A DNA stretch of 64,000 nucleotides from DASQDN01 sp963844855. Its GTDB lineage: Bacteria; Acidobacteriota; Terriglobia; Bryobacterales; Bryobacteraceae. Positions 36,975 to 45,578 of the stretch are shown here, piece after piece. Location: assembly GCA_963844855.1 (NCBI GenBank), contig CAWJQP010000041.1, positions 124,001 to 188,000 on the forward strand, written 5' to 3'. Made by a program: the position numbers and the translations under genes. The notes beneath the pieces are model-generated. The model did no database searches. It was given only the letters and a program-made list of their open reading frames with translations, and was not told where the DNA came from. Each line of letters starts with the position of its first letter. Within the stretch, counting starts at the first letter, position 1.

Positions 36975-38019
36975 GCTCATAACGTTCCGGGCACCCGAAT
37001 GGCGATAAGTTTTGCTCCCGAGACTAAATTCCAGAGAGTGATTTCCCCACTTTCACTTGCACTCGCCAGGAAAACATCCCCTGGGATCAAAAGCAAAGGC
37101 ATTGATTGCACCTGTTGACCCCGCAAGGACCTTGTTCAGAGCGCCAGTTGCGACATTCCATAGCCTGATCTGCGTGTCTTCGCCGGCGCTTGCGATTAAG
37201 CGACCATCAGGGCTGAAGGCTAGCGTTCGTATCGGAGCCGAATGTCCGCGAAGAACTTGACGCTGTTGTCCTTTGACCGGATCCCACAAGTGAATCTCAG
37301 TGTCTTGACCCGCACTGGCCAACACTGTCCCATTCGGACTAAAGGCAACAGCATCGATTGATCCGGAGTGTCCAAGCAAGGTAAAGAGAAGTTTTCCGGT
37401 GGCGACATCGAAGATCAGGACACGAGCTGTCCTCGCCCGCGCTGGCCAAAAGTCGGCTATCTGGGCTGAAAGAAAGCTATTAACGAAATTCTTTGAAGCA
37501 GAGAGAATCTTTGCCAGTTTGCGGGTTGGTTGATCCCACAGCATGATGCGGGTTCCTTCCCCCGCAGTGGCTAGCAAGGCGCCGTCTGGGACTGGCTGCG
37601 ACTGCGTTTATCGCATTCTCGTGACCAGCCAACTTAGCAAGTTCTCGCCCGCTCGCTCCATCCCATAGGCGAACCACACTATCTCTACCGACACTGATGA
37701 GCGATCCATCGCGGGAAAAGGCAAGACCGGTTGGCAGACCAAGTGTACTTTGCAGGGCTAAACGTTGTCCGCCGCTTCCTGGGTTCCAAACACGGATGCG
37801 TTTATCAGTGCTCGCGCTCGCAAGCGCGTTGCCTTCTCCGTTCATGGCGATCGAAGTTACACCACGGCGGACGCGCTTACGAACCGCATTCGAACCGGCG
37901 GCAAGCTGGCCGTCTTGGGCGCTGGGTGTAGATGATAAGGCGCTGCTGGACTGTCTCACAAAGGCAGGTGGGCCTTGAATTATAGAGGGAGACGTCTCAG
38001 TACTCTGAAATGTGTTCAC
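36975..38019 (-). pseudogene. WD40-repeat protein, frameshifted
   Basis: A GTG at 38019 follows the stop of the upstream gene by one base and is in frame with the first repeats. The repeats are ALASASTDKRIRVWNPGSGG, GLPTGLAFSRDGSLISVGRD with VVRLWDGASGRELAKLAGHE, SIDAVAFSPNGTVLASAGQD with EIHLWDPVKGQQRQVLRGHS, and IRTLAFSPDGRLIASAGEDT with IRLWNVATG. A last repeat in a shifted frame (DVFLASASESGEITLWNLVS) ends at 36975. At least three more frame changes occur between 37590 and 37430. Five or more blades suggest a beta-propeller scaffold. No signal peptide is seen on this start, so it may originally have been fused to the secreted upstream protein. Confidence 0.75.
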
Positions 38020-38020
38020 G

Positions 38021-39229
38021 CTAGAAAGTTGGTTGGCGCGCGTCGGGATCTCGAAGGCGCGCAAGAATGCTGATGGAGAAAGCAACCACAAGAGGATTTG
38101 GCGGATCCGAATGTCCCCAACTTCCATTAACATTCTGGTTGTCCACTAACCACTGGCCATAATCCTCTGACCAGGTACAAGGCACGCGCTGCGGTGGGTC
38201 TCCGACGATCCCAGTAGCAGTTTCACCGCAATTGGTTATCTGCTTGGTTATGTGGGTCGTATCACTTGGGCCGATAGTCGCTGTTAGCCCCTTGTAGATC
38301 GCCCACATGGTATAGGATTGACTGAGACTGCCATTGGGCGCGCCTATACTTGACTTCCAATCGGTGTTCAAAAAAGCGAGTGCTCTCTGCAGGTGCGAAT
38401 TAGCCAAGTCATAGCCAGCGAACTTCATAGCTACCAACCAGGCGCCGGTATCATCGGCGCCGCACAACTCAGTGCCAGGTTGGAAACAGGCAGCTCCCTG
38501 GGCATTCTGTACTTTGCTGAGCCAGATTCTCAAATCCTCCCTTACAACATCGGGTGTAGTAGCGCCCAAAGCTTCGTCATAAAGCAATGAAATGACGGCT
38601 GACTCCGTACTGAAGCTGTCAGAATCGCCGCTGCCAGGAATGAAGGAGCCCCACCCCCCGGCTCTGTCCCCGTTTCCAACAGTGCTTTGGCTCGCAGCAA
38701 ACGCATTGGTAATCGCTTGTGCGATCTGCCTCCACGTCATACCGGCGAGCGGTCCATTATCGGTTGCTATGACATCGGCCCCAACCGTTAATCCGTAGGC
38801 TGCGATTGCCGGGGCCACCAGTCCAGTTGCAAACGTTGACTTCGCATTGCCAAACCAGTAAACGCCGATACAAGCGCCTGCGCGACCGGGGCATATGTTG
38901 ACACCGTCATTTCGGGTACTTATGTTGAGAGTGTTTGCGGTACTTAGAAGGTAGGCTATCGCTTTATCAACCGCTGCCTGGTATACGGCAGCGTTACTGC
39001 CCCACTTGCCTTGCTGATTCAGAAAAGCAGATACCGCCGCACCTGTGGCAGCCTGTTCGTAGCCTGAAAAGCTCCAGTATCCGCCGGATTGCTGGGTGTT
39101 ATACAAGTAGGCGAGACCCTTTCGCGTCGCATCCAACTTTTCTGCTTCCGTTGCTGCCCTGGCCGTCGGAATCCATGTAAAACACACAAGTAGCAGCGCG
39201 CCAAGCGCAACCGTTTGGAATTGCCTCAT
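38021..39229 (-). CDS. Secreted prenyltransferase/squalene-oxidase-repeat protein
   Basis: 402 residues. The signal peptide is VALGALLLVCFTWIPTARA. The mature part has repeated alpha/alpha-barrel elements typical of squalene-hopene-cyclase/terpenoid cyclase folds: AYLYNTQQSGGYWSFSGYEQ, GNGDRAGGWGSFIPGSGDSD, ALAFLNTDWKSSIGAPNGSL SQSYTMWAIYKGL, and WLVDNQNVNGSWGHSDPPNP. The cyclase DxDD catalytic motif is not seen, and the protein is exported and shorter than true cyclases. It is therefore more likely a binding or structural barrel (as in complement/macroglobulin or pectate-lyase-like relatives) than a terpene cyclase. It heads a leftward unit with the WD40 and giant exoprotein genes. Confidence 0.75.
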   Translation of the reverse strand: MRQFQTVALGALLLVCFTWIPTARAATEAEKLDATRKGLAYLYNTQQSGGYWSFSGYEQAATGAAVSAFLNQQGKWGSNAAVYQAAVDKAIAYLLSTANTLNISTRNDGVNICPGRAGACIGVYWFGNAKSTFATGLVAPAIAAYGLTVGADVIATDNGPLAGMTWRQIAQAITNAFAASQSTVGNGDRAGGWGSFIPGSGDSDSFSTESAVISLLYDEALGATTPDVVREDLRIWLSKVQNAQGAACFQPGTELCGADDTGAWLVAMKFAGYDLANSHLQRALAFLNTDWKSSIGAPNGSLSQSYTMWAIYKGLTATIGPSDTTHITKQITNCGETATGIVGDPPQRVPCTWSEDYGQWLVDNQNVNGSWGHSDPPNPLVVAFSISILARLRDPDARQPTF

Positions 39230-39363
39230 AAAATCACCTCTATACAGTCACCATCAGCCTAACGATGGCGATTTGCGTTCAAATAACGTTATTCAGTTAA
39301 GCCCACCGCAGAGGACGGACTGTAATTTGGGGTGTGTATTCTGGAGACGCCTCTAGGCGCCGG

Positions 39364-42033
39364 TTATGGGCGAACGAGAGAAGGAGGCACTTTGCTGCCG
39401 CTTAGGGAACCTGGAATCAGAGCCTTGACTTCGTCGGAATACGGGCTCTCATTGGTTGCGCTGTCGATGGCAGTTGCGGTGTAGAAATAGGCCACACCAG
39501 AGGCAACGTCGTCATCAAGATAGGTGGTTGCAGTTAACGGTAACGGGTTCAGCTTCTTGTAGGGCCCACCGGAAGTTGTTGCTCTATACAGGTTATGACC
39601 GACGATGTTTGGTGAGGTGCTAGCTGTCCAACTCAGCGATACGGTATGTTGCTTACCGGTGGATGGCGAGAACTCGACGTCCACCCAATAATTGGTTGCA
39701 TTGAATGTTTGGTTGGGGAAACCACCACCTGTTTGGTAGAAATAAACGCCGTTCGGCCCATCGACACCATCGGCAAGAGAGTGCAACGGCGAATGATTCA
39801 CTCCTTTGCTGAAGAAATTGACACTAGCCGCATATCCTCCGTTCGGCGCATAGTAGGAGATGACATACGTTGTATGGGCGGAAATCCGGACAGGTGACGG
39901 AAAGAATGCCCGTTGCCAACCAAAATTAGTCTCATTTGTGAAGGTGGCTGAAGCCAGCCGTTTGCCGTCACTACTCCATAAACTTCCAATATGAGTACCT
40001 GTGTTTTGTATTCCCTTATAAAACCGGACAGCGATAACATATCCTGTAACGTCAGACCGAAACTTCATACCAAGCTCTACGGGTTTGGTTTCGTCGCTAA
40101 ACAGATCTGGCTTGCTGCTATCCGACCAGATAGTCGAACTGCCTACTACTTTAAAACTGGCTGCTGTCGGCTTCGATTGAGCATTGCCGCTATCATCAAA
40201 TGCCCGCGCGATCACGGTTATAGAGTCTGTTTGAACAAAGGGGGTCCACCTATAAGTCCACTCTTCGCGTCCATCAGCTCGATGCCAAGTCCTTCCATTA
40301 TTAGTGGATACTTCTACAGATCCGATAACGCCTCCCCCCGTATCCGAAGCTGTCCCCGTAATCGTCGCTTCTACACCATACTGGAGTGTTAGTGTCAACG
40401 GAGATGTGACAGTCGAGGTAGGTGGCATGGCATCGGACGACTTTGTTGCGAGTGCCAGTAGCGGTTGGGGCGTAGCGGGTTGAGCGTCCATATCAGCGAG
40501 CAGGTTAACGGTTGCCTGTTGTATCTGTAAGTCTGGTCCTGGCCCTTTGCCGTCGTGGTGCTCATCGAGACCCCATGACCATCGGTCAGTTCCAGCGCTA
40601 AACACTAAAGCGCCACTCAAAGCTTTATATACACCCATTCGGTGCGTTGCCGCGCCTGCGCCGAATGTTGCTCCGTGATCGAGGAGTAGTCCTTCGGTCA
40701 GGGAATACGCGGCGGTTGAAACAGGAATAAGACCGATAGGACGGACACCATTATCGATATCGACAGCCCATTTAGAGCCCAGGGTTCCAGCAGGAAGAAT
40801 AGCTCTTCGTTGTTCCGGTAATGTTGCGATTGAAGTGTTCCGCCAGAATCTCATTCGGCCATCTGCCGCAGGCACTTCGATGGAGAGATTTGTATCAACC
40901 GTGTTTACCATGAATAAACTGCCGGTCAGCGAGTTCTCGGGATTGGCGCCATCGCTTGGAGGACTGAATCGGGAATCTCGCCAAGTCCCTGTCCAAGTGA
41001 GTGGATCAGTGGGGTTAGGTGTCCCGTTTTCTAGGGTTTCCTTATAACAAACGAGCGTGCGAAATGGGGTTTTAGAGCCATCTATACTGCGGTCCCAGCG
41101 AGTCTTCCAAAAAGCGGTAGTTCCACTGAAGAAGGCTAGGTGGACGCCGGCGTCGCGCGCAGCCTCGAGGTTCTGTCGCTGTGGACCTGATACGTATTCG
41201 TCTCGCCCTACGGAAAACAATATCTTGTGGTTCAGTATGAGGTGTCCACTCATAGCTGCATCTACACTAGTAAAATAACTAACGTCGTACCCATTTGCTT
41301 CGAGCCAACGAATCATCGCGTATTCAGAACTAAAAAACCAAGCAGCGTTCTCAAAAGCCCGTGTGTAGAAGGGGCGGTTATAGCTGACTTGGAAAGAGCG
41401 CTTCGATAAATCCCAAGAACCGTTGCCACCTTCAAGGCTACTGCCACCGTAATAGTTATATGCTTGCCAAGTTTCGTCAGAAGTCTTGAATAAAATGTCC
41501 GACCTACTCGCGTCGTTACGAACAACAAACAGTATATGGCTCACGCCGTCCGTATCTGGCCGCGTTAGGAGTGCAACGTAAGTTCCTGAAACCGCTGTGT
41601 CCGGTACTTCCCAGGATGCGGAAACAGCCCAATTACCACAATCAACAAGCTTCGTTTGAGGGTCTGTCAGGCACGGAGGCTGAATGTGTGGAAGAGGAAA
41701 AGAAGGATTTATGGTGATTATTTTTCTGGCTCCGTTACCACCATAGAAACCTAGGCGATAGATATCCAAACGATAGTGTGCGGCGTCCGTATCGACTTTA
41801 AACTCCACAGTCTCGCCAGCATTGACACTGAGACTGGCCGCAAACCCTTGTATGCTCGTATCGCCGGTTCCGCTGATGATCCACCCAGTGTCTCCGGGCA
41901 ACAGATTCTCACAGACAATCGGATTTGGGCAGGCTGTTGCTGCTTCTAGCAAGATAAGCCATATGAGGACACAGTCCCATGGAACCCCCGTTCGAAAACA
42001 CGTTGCCGAGCTCTTGGTTGATCGCACAGACAC
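39364..42033 (-). CDS. Secreted N,N-dimethylformamidase-like / Ig-like / DUF4082 / fibronectin III protein
   Basis: 889 residues from a GTG at 42033. A hydrophobic N-terminus (WDCVLIWLILLEAATA) acts as signal. Residues about 35-530 match the N,N-dimethylformamidase beta-subunit-like C-terminal domain: LSVNAGETVEFKVDTDAAHY with RLDIYRLGFYGGNGAR, then DASRSDILFKTSDETWQAYN and ILFSVGRDEYVSGPQRQNLE (GATase-like fold). About 545-640 is an Ig-like domain (TVTSPLTLTLQYGVEATITG). About 650-800 is DUF4082 (VELGMKFRSDVTGYVIAVRF, YKGIQNTGTHIGSLWSSDG). About 805-875 is fibronectin III (TVSLSWTASTSPNIVGHNLY). The gene is intact. Real dimethylformamidase activity is doubtful; this family is more often a large extracellular hydrolase of unknown substrate. 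Confidence 0.82.
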   Translation of the reverse strand: MSVRSTKSSATCFRTGVPWDCVLIWLILLEAATACPNPIVCENLLPGDTGWIISGTGDTSIQGFAASLSVNAGETVEFKVDTDAAHYRLDIYRLGFYGGNGARKIITINPSFPLPHIQPPCLTDPQTKLVDCGNWAVSASWEVPDTAVSGTYVALLTRPDTDGVSHILFVVRNDASRSDILFKTSDETWQAYNYYGGSSLEGGNGSWDLSKRSFQVSYNRPFYTRAFENAAWFFSSEYAMIRWLEANGYDVSYFTSVDAAMSGHLILNHKILFSVGRDEYVSGPQRQNLEAARDAGVHLAFFSGTTAFWKTRWDRSIDGSKTPFRTLVCYKETLENGTPNPTDPLTWTGTWRDSRFSPPSDGANPENSLTGSLFMVNTVDTNLSIEVPAADGRMRFWRNTSIATLPEQRRAILPAGTLGSKWAVDIDNGVRPIGLIPVSTAAYSLTEGLLLDHGATFGAGAATHRMGVYKALSGALVFSAGTDRWSWGLDEHHDGKGPGPDLQIQQATVNLLADMDAQPATPQPLLALATKSSDAMPPTSTVTSPLTLTLQYGVEATITGTASDTGGGVIGSVEVSTNNGRTWHRADGREEWTYRWTPFVQTDSITVIARAFDDSGNAQSKPTAASFKVVGSSTIWSDSSKPDLFSDETKPVELGMKFRSDVTGYVIAVRFYKGIQNTGTHIGSLWSSDGKRLASATFTNETNFGWQRAFFPSPVRISAHTTYVISYYAPNGGYAASVNFFSKGVNHSPLHSLADGVDGPNGVYFYQTGGGFPNQTFNATNYWVDVEFSPSTGKQHTVSLSWTASTSPNIVGHNLYRATTSGGPYKKLNPLPLTATTYLDDDVASGVAYFYTATAIDSATNESPYSDEVKALIPGSLSGSKVPPSLVRP

Positions 42034-42043
42034 GAGGAATGGC

Positions 42044-42955
42044 TTATCTTACTGTCATTGCGTTCACTCGCCGAGCCGCGTCACCATACTGATAGTACGA
42101 TGAGTATGGCTGATGGAACTTCTCAATACCATTGAGAACAAGCCCCAGAATATGCTTACGTCCAAGAAGTGCGATAGCGTCGTTAACTGCTTGTTTCGGA
42201 GTGAAGCCGGCTTTGGCGATCAGCAATGTCCCATCGGTGTGTTGCCGCAAGGCTACAGCATCACTCAATGGAAGAATTGGTGGAGAATCGACAACAATCC
42301 AGTCGAACTGCGAAGAGAGCTTTTGAAATAAAGAGGAAAGCTCCTGCGGTTGCAATAGCTCTGTCGGACTTGCGACATCAAGTTGCCCTGATGGTAGAAC
42401 ATACCATCCTAAAGGTTGAACGCGCCGTATGACAGAGAGTGGATTCACCCCATCATGCAGACATTCCGCCAAACCGGCATGACGTTGCAGATCTAGTTGG
42501 TGCGTGATCGATCCACGATGGAGATCTGCATCGAGCAACAAAACGGATCGGGTTTTCTCCTCTGTCAATGCCGTAACTAGATTTAAGGCAGTTGTGGATT
42601 TGCCATCACCAGGGAGAGGACTGGTAACTAAAACACTTTTTAGTTGGCCTGCTTTCCAACATTCACTAAGACGCATTCGCAAGAGTCGAAACCGATCAGC
42701 CGCCACACCTGTAGGTTCGGTGTGAAAGATTATGTGCGACAGCAGCTCTACATGAATGTTTTCTATGAGTTGCTCGGGTTCGGCTTTCACCACCGTCGGC
42801 TGATGAGAGCTTTGTACACTGCTGATCTTCTTGTGCTGCTCGGCTGGTGCGATCGAAGCTGCAGACCTGGTGCTTCCAGCGCCATCAACAAGCGGTATGG
42901 CAATAGCGGAAGCCTCTCCTTGTACTTTACGCAATGCGTCCAATATTTTGCTCAA
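42044..42955 (-). CDS. BY-kinase/CpsD-type tyrosine autokinase of the EPS locus
   Basis: 303 residues. LKSVLVTSPLPGDGKSTTAL is Walker A, SVLLLDADLHRG Walker A', and FDWIVVDSPPILPLSDAV Walker B. The C-terminus has a Tyr cluster (QPYSSYYQYG) of the kind phosphorylated in such kinases. The N-terminus MSKILDALRKVQGEA is typical of cytoplasmic CpsD-like partners (XrtA-associated autokinases) that work with a separate Wzz-like membrane protein, here 44004-45536. It would control polymer length and export through phosphorylation cycling. It is intact, while the ATPase gene between it and the Wzz gene is broken. Confidence 0.92.
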   Translation of the reverse strand: MSKILDALRKVQGEASAIAIPLVDGAGSTRSAASIAPAEQHKKISSVQSSHQPTVVKAEPEQLIENIHVELLSHIIFHTEPTGVAADRFRLLRMRLSECWKAGQLKSVLVTSPLPGDGKSTTALNLVTALTEEKTRSVLLLDADLHRGSITHQLDLQRHAGLAECLHDGVNPLSVIRRVQPLGWYVLPSGQLDVASPTELLQPQELSSLFQKLSSQFDWIVVDSPPILPLSDAVALRQHTDGTLLIAKAGFTPKQAVNDAIALLGRKHILGLVLNGIEKFHQPYSSYYQYGDAARRVNAMTVR

Positions 42956-42967
42956 AAGTCCCCCAAC

Positions 42968-43933
42968 TCAATCAAGGCCGAACAGTACACGCCAACCGCG
43001 GCGTGGCGTATAGCGTTCGAGTGTCGGCATCGCAGTCTGAATAGTTGCCGGTTGTGCGTTGACTCGAACGGGCCCGGTTAGCGGCGGTTTACGCCCCGCT
43101 TCATTTACAGGAATGTTGTTCTTTGCGCATGCGAGATGTAAATCAGCTGCCACTGCGGTGATGATGGCCGCGTCGATCGTTTGCTCTCCTTGTGCAAAAC
43201 CAAGTATGAGTGCATTCTCACAGAGTGAATTGATTAAACGCGGGATGCCTGCGCTCAATTCCTGAATCATGGCGAGTGCGTTGGCATCGAACGGGAGAGG
43301 GGAGGTCGAACGCACGGCTCCATCGATATCCGATATAGGCGGTGATACCCTCGGCCGTGAGTGGCTTAATATGCAGACGTGTTGATACGCGTTGCTTTAG
43401 TTGCCGGAGATCATAGCGGTCAAGGATATCAGCCAGTTCATCCTGACCAGCCAGAATAACTTGAATGAGCTTCTCCTTGTCTGTTTCAAAATTCGTCAAC
43501 AGTCGAACTTCTTCAAGTAGCTGAGTGCTCAAACGTTGCGCCTCATCGACTACAAGGACTGCGACTTTATTATTTTTATGAACCTCAATGAGAAATCGAT
43601 GTAGCTTGGTAAGGAGAGTATCCTTACCGGCTTCTCCGGGTCAATTCCAAAATCGGCGACACAAATCCGCAAAAACTCAACGGGCTGAGTGTAGGGTTTA
43701 CCACAACACTAAAGACGGCTCGAGATTCTGGAAGAGCCCGCATCAAAGTTCGTAACAGAGTGGTCTTTCCTGTTCCGGCATCACCAATCAAAACTGAGAA
43801 ACCCACGGCGTGCCAATACCGCATACATCAAACTTGCAATTGCTTCTCGTTGCTCATCTGATAAAAACAGATATTCGGGATCGGGTGTCAGAGCGAAAGG
43901 ATTTGTGCGTACGTTATAAAACTGTTCGTACAT
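42968..43933 (-). pseudogene. ExeA/XrtA-associated AAA ATPase, several frameshifts
   Basis: It starts at ATG 43933 with MYEQFYNVRTNPFALTPDPE YLFLSDEQ, the hallmark beginning of the ExeA-like ATPases that accompany exosortase EPS loci. Frames then change to VLIGDAGTGKTTLLRTLMRA (Walker A), LIQVILAGQDELADILDRYD LRQLKQRVSTRLH (sensor/AAA region), and LAMIQELSAGIPRLINSLCE NALILGFAQ to the stop at 42968. At least three indels (near 43810, 43670-43560 and 43300) break it. The length (about 320 codons) fits the family. A pseudogene in the middle of an otherwise intact kinase-chain-length block is surprising. Confidence 0.8.
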
Positions 43934-44003
43934 ATGAGTGAAGTACTTCTACTGCATACTGCCGGGTTCATGCAGAATAACAGGCATTCTAAATTTACGA
44001 AGG

Positions 44004-45536
44004 CTATCCGTGCCGATACACGAAGTATTCAGCAGTCACCACTGCGCAGAGGAGCACCACTCCAGCGCACCACTCAAAGTTTCTTTTCAAGGCACGGCTC
44101 CGTTTCTCCGTGGGCGTCATAAAAAGCGGAATCCCAATTACAATCGGTAATTCAAGGCTAGCTGTTTCACTCTCAGCGTGGAACGAGGGCCTTCTCATCT
44201 CATTTAACAACGCCAACGCACCCCCTGCAACCAGACCACCAATTAGTGCGCCAAAACTTAGTTTTAGACGTCTCGGCTTAGATGGCCGCGTAGGTAGATT
44301 GGGTGGATCGGCAAGCCGAAACTGCTGGCCTTCCTGTCGTTTTTCGAGATTTGTTGCCAATTGTGATTCCTGTTCTTTTTTTAAAAGATCCCCATAGTGT
44401 TGCCGTAAGAGATCATAGTCTCGCTGTAACGAGGTAACTTGTTGTTCACGTACAGGCATGAGATTGAGTCGACTTCTGTATTTATCAACTTCTGCTCGGA
44501 GTGTTTGTTCCTTCTTAACCAAGGTATCTACATCGAACGCATTGGTCTGCAGTTGGCTCGTAAACTGTGACACGCCCGCACTGGCTTCGGAGGTGCGTGC
44601 GAGCTCAGCCAGCTGACCCTGTTTTAAGGGCGCCGTTACTCCATTATTCAATTCATTAACAAGCTTTTGCTGATTGCTGATCTCCTGATCGTTTCTCAAT
44701 ACATCTGGATGCTGCGAAGTGAAGACCATAAGCAGCTTTCTTCTCTCCGCCTGCAGGCGAGTCAATTCGCGACGACTGTGGTCAGTCAGCAACGATTGCA
44801 GGTGTGATCGCTGCTGTAGGGCCTGATTGCGAGTTGACATGACATCGGCCATTTGGCTTTCCAGACCCCGAAGAATTGCTACATTAGCGTCTCGTTGTTC
44901 TGGCAGTTCCCCAAGATATTGCATCTTGAAATCTCGCAAACGTTCTTCTTGTGCGGCAAGCTTAGTTTTTGTCAACTCCAGTTGCTCATGTAAGAAAGCG
45001 GTGGTCGTTATAGCCTGATCGGTCCTGGTCTTTAGATTTTGTTCGATAAACAGCGCAGATAATCTAGTTGTCACATGCTGTGCCAACTGCGGACTGGATG
45101 CCGTGAACGAAATTTGGAAGGTACTAGCTATGCGTTCTCCCGGTTTGACGAACGCTTCGATAGAGAAATGCTCTCGCATCAATGCGATGAGTTCCTCTGG
45201 CGCCAAACGTTGCTTCTGTTCTGGATACAACCCGAGTTCATCAATGATGGCAAGTAGACGAGGACGGGACAACACCTCATTCTCCATCGCCTCTAGGGCA
45301 TGGCTAGCATCAGCACTGGTCGTCGGTACGACGTAACGCTCAGAAACTTTCTGAGCATCCACCAAAATAGTAGCGTCCGAGGTGTATTCGTTTGGGATAT
45401 GGAATAGAAATCCTATAACCGATAAGGTAACCGCACATGTGGTTCCTATGATTAACCAGCGCTGCCGGATGACCGTGCAAAGCAACCGACTTATCATTTG
45501 GTCAGAAGAACCTTCAATTTCTTCAGGCTCCAACAT
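44004..45536 (-). CDS. Wzz/XrtA-type polysaccharide chain-length determinant
   Basis: 510 residues. There is a transmembrane helix near 30-48 (WLIIGTTCAVTLSVIGFLF) and a Wzz domain (NEYTSDATILVDAQKVSERY). A long periplasmic coiled coil follows (about 170-390, e.g. LHEQLELTKTKLAAQEERLR). Then come the GNVR-type region (QREYD-like LQRDYDLLRQHYGDLLKKEQ, ADPPNLPTRPSKPRRLKLSF) and a second helix (GALIGGLVAGGALALLNEMR). A further C-terminal helix (WCAGVVLLCAVVTAEYFVY) is unusual for plain Wzz but occurs in exosortase-system versions. It sets polymer length with the autokinase. The start follows CAAGGAGTG, a good site. Confidence 0.92.
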   Translation of the reverse strand: MLEPEEIEGSSDQMISRLLCTVIRQRWLIIGTTCAVTLSVIGFLFHIPNEYTSDATILVDAQKVSERYVVPTTSADASHALEAMENEVLSRPRLLAIIDELGLYPEQKQRLAPEELIALMREHFSIEAFVKPGERIASTFQISFTASSPQLAQHVTTRLSALFIEQNLKTRTDQAITTTAFLHEQLELTKTKLAAQEERLRDFKMQYLGELPEQRDANVAILRGLESQMADVMSTRNQALQQRSHLQSLLTDHSRRELTRLQAERRKLLMVFTSQHPDVLRNDQEISNQQKLVNELNNGVTAPLKQGQLAELARTSEASAGVSQFTSQLQTNAFDVDTLVKKEQTLRAEVDKYRSRLNLMPVREQQVTSLQRDYDLLRQHYGDLLKKEQESQLATNLEKRQEGQQFRLADPPNLPTRPSKPRRLKLSFGALIGGLVAGGALALLNEMRRPSFHAESETASLELPIVIGIPLFMTPTEKRSRALKRNFEWCAGVVLLCAVVTAEYFVYRHG

Positions 45537-45578
45537 AACACTCCTTGCTAAATTGGCTCGAGGTGCGCGCTAGGCAAC

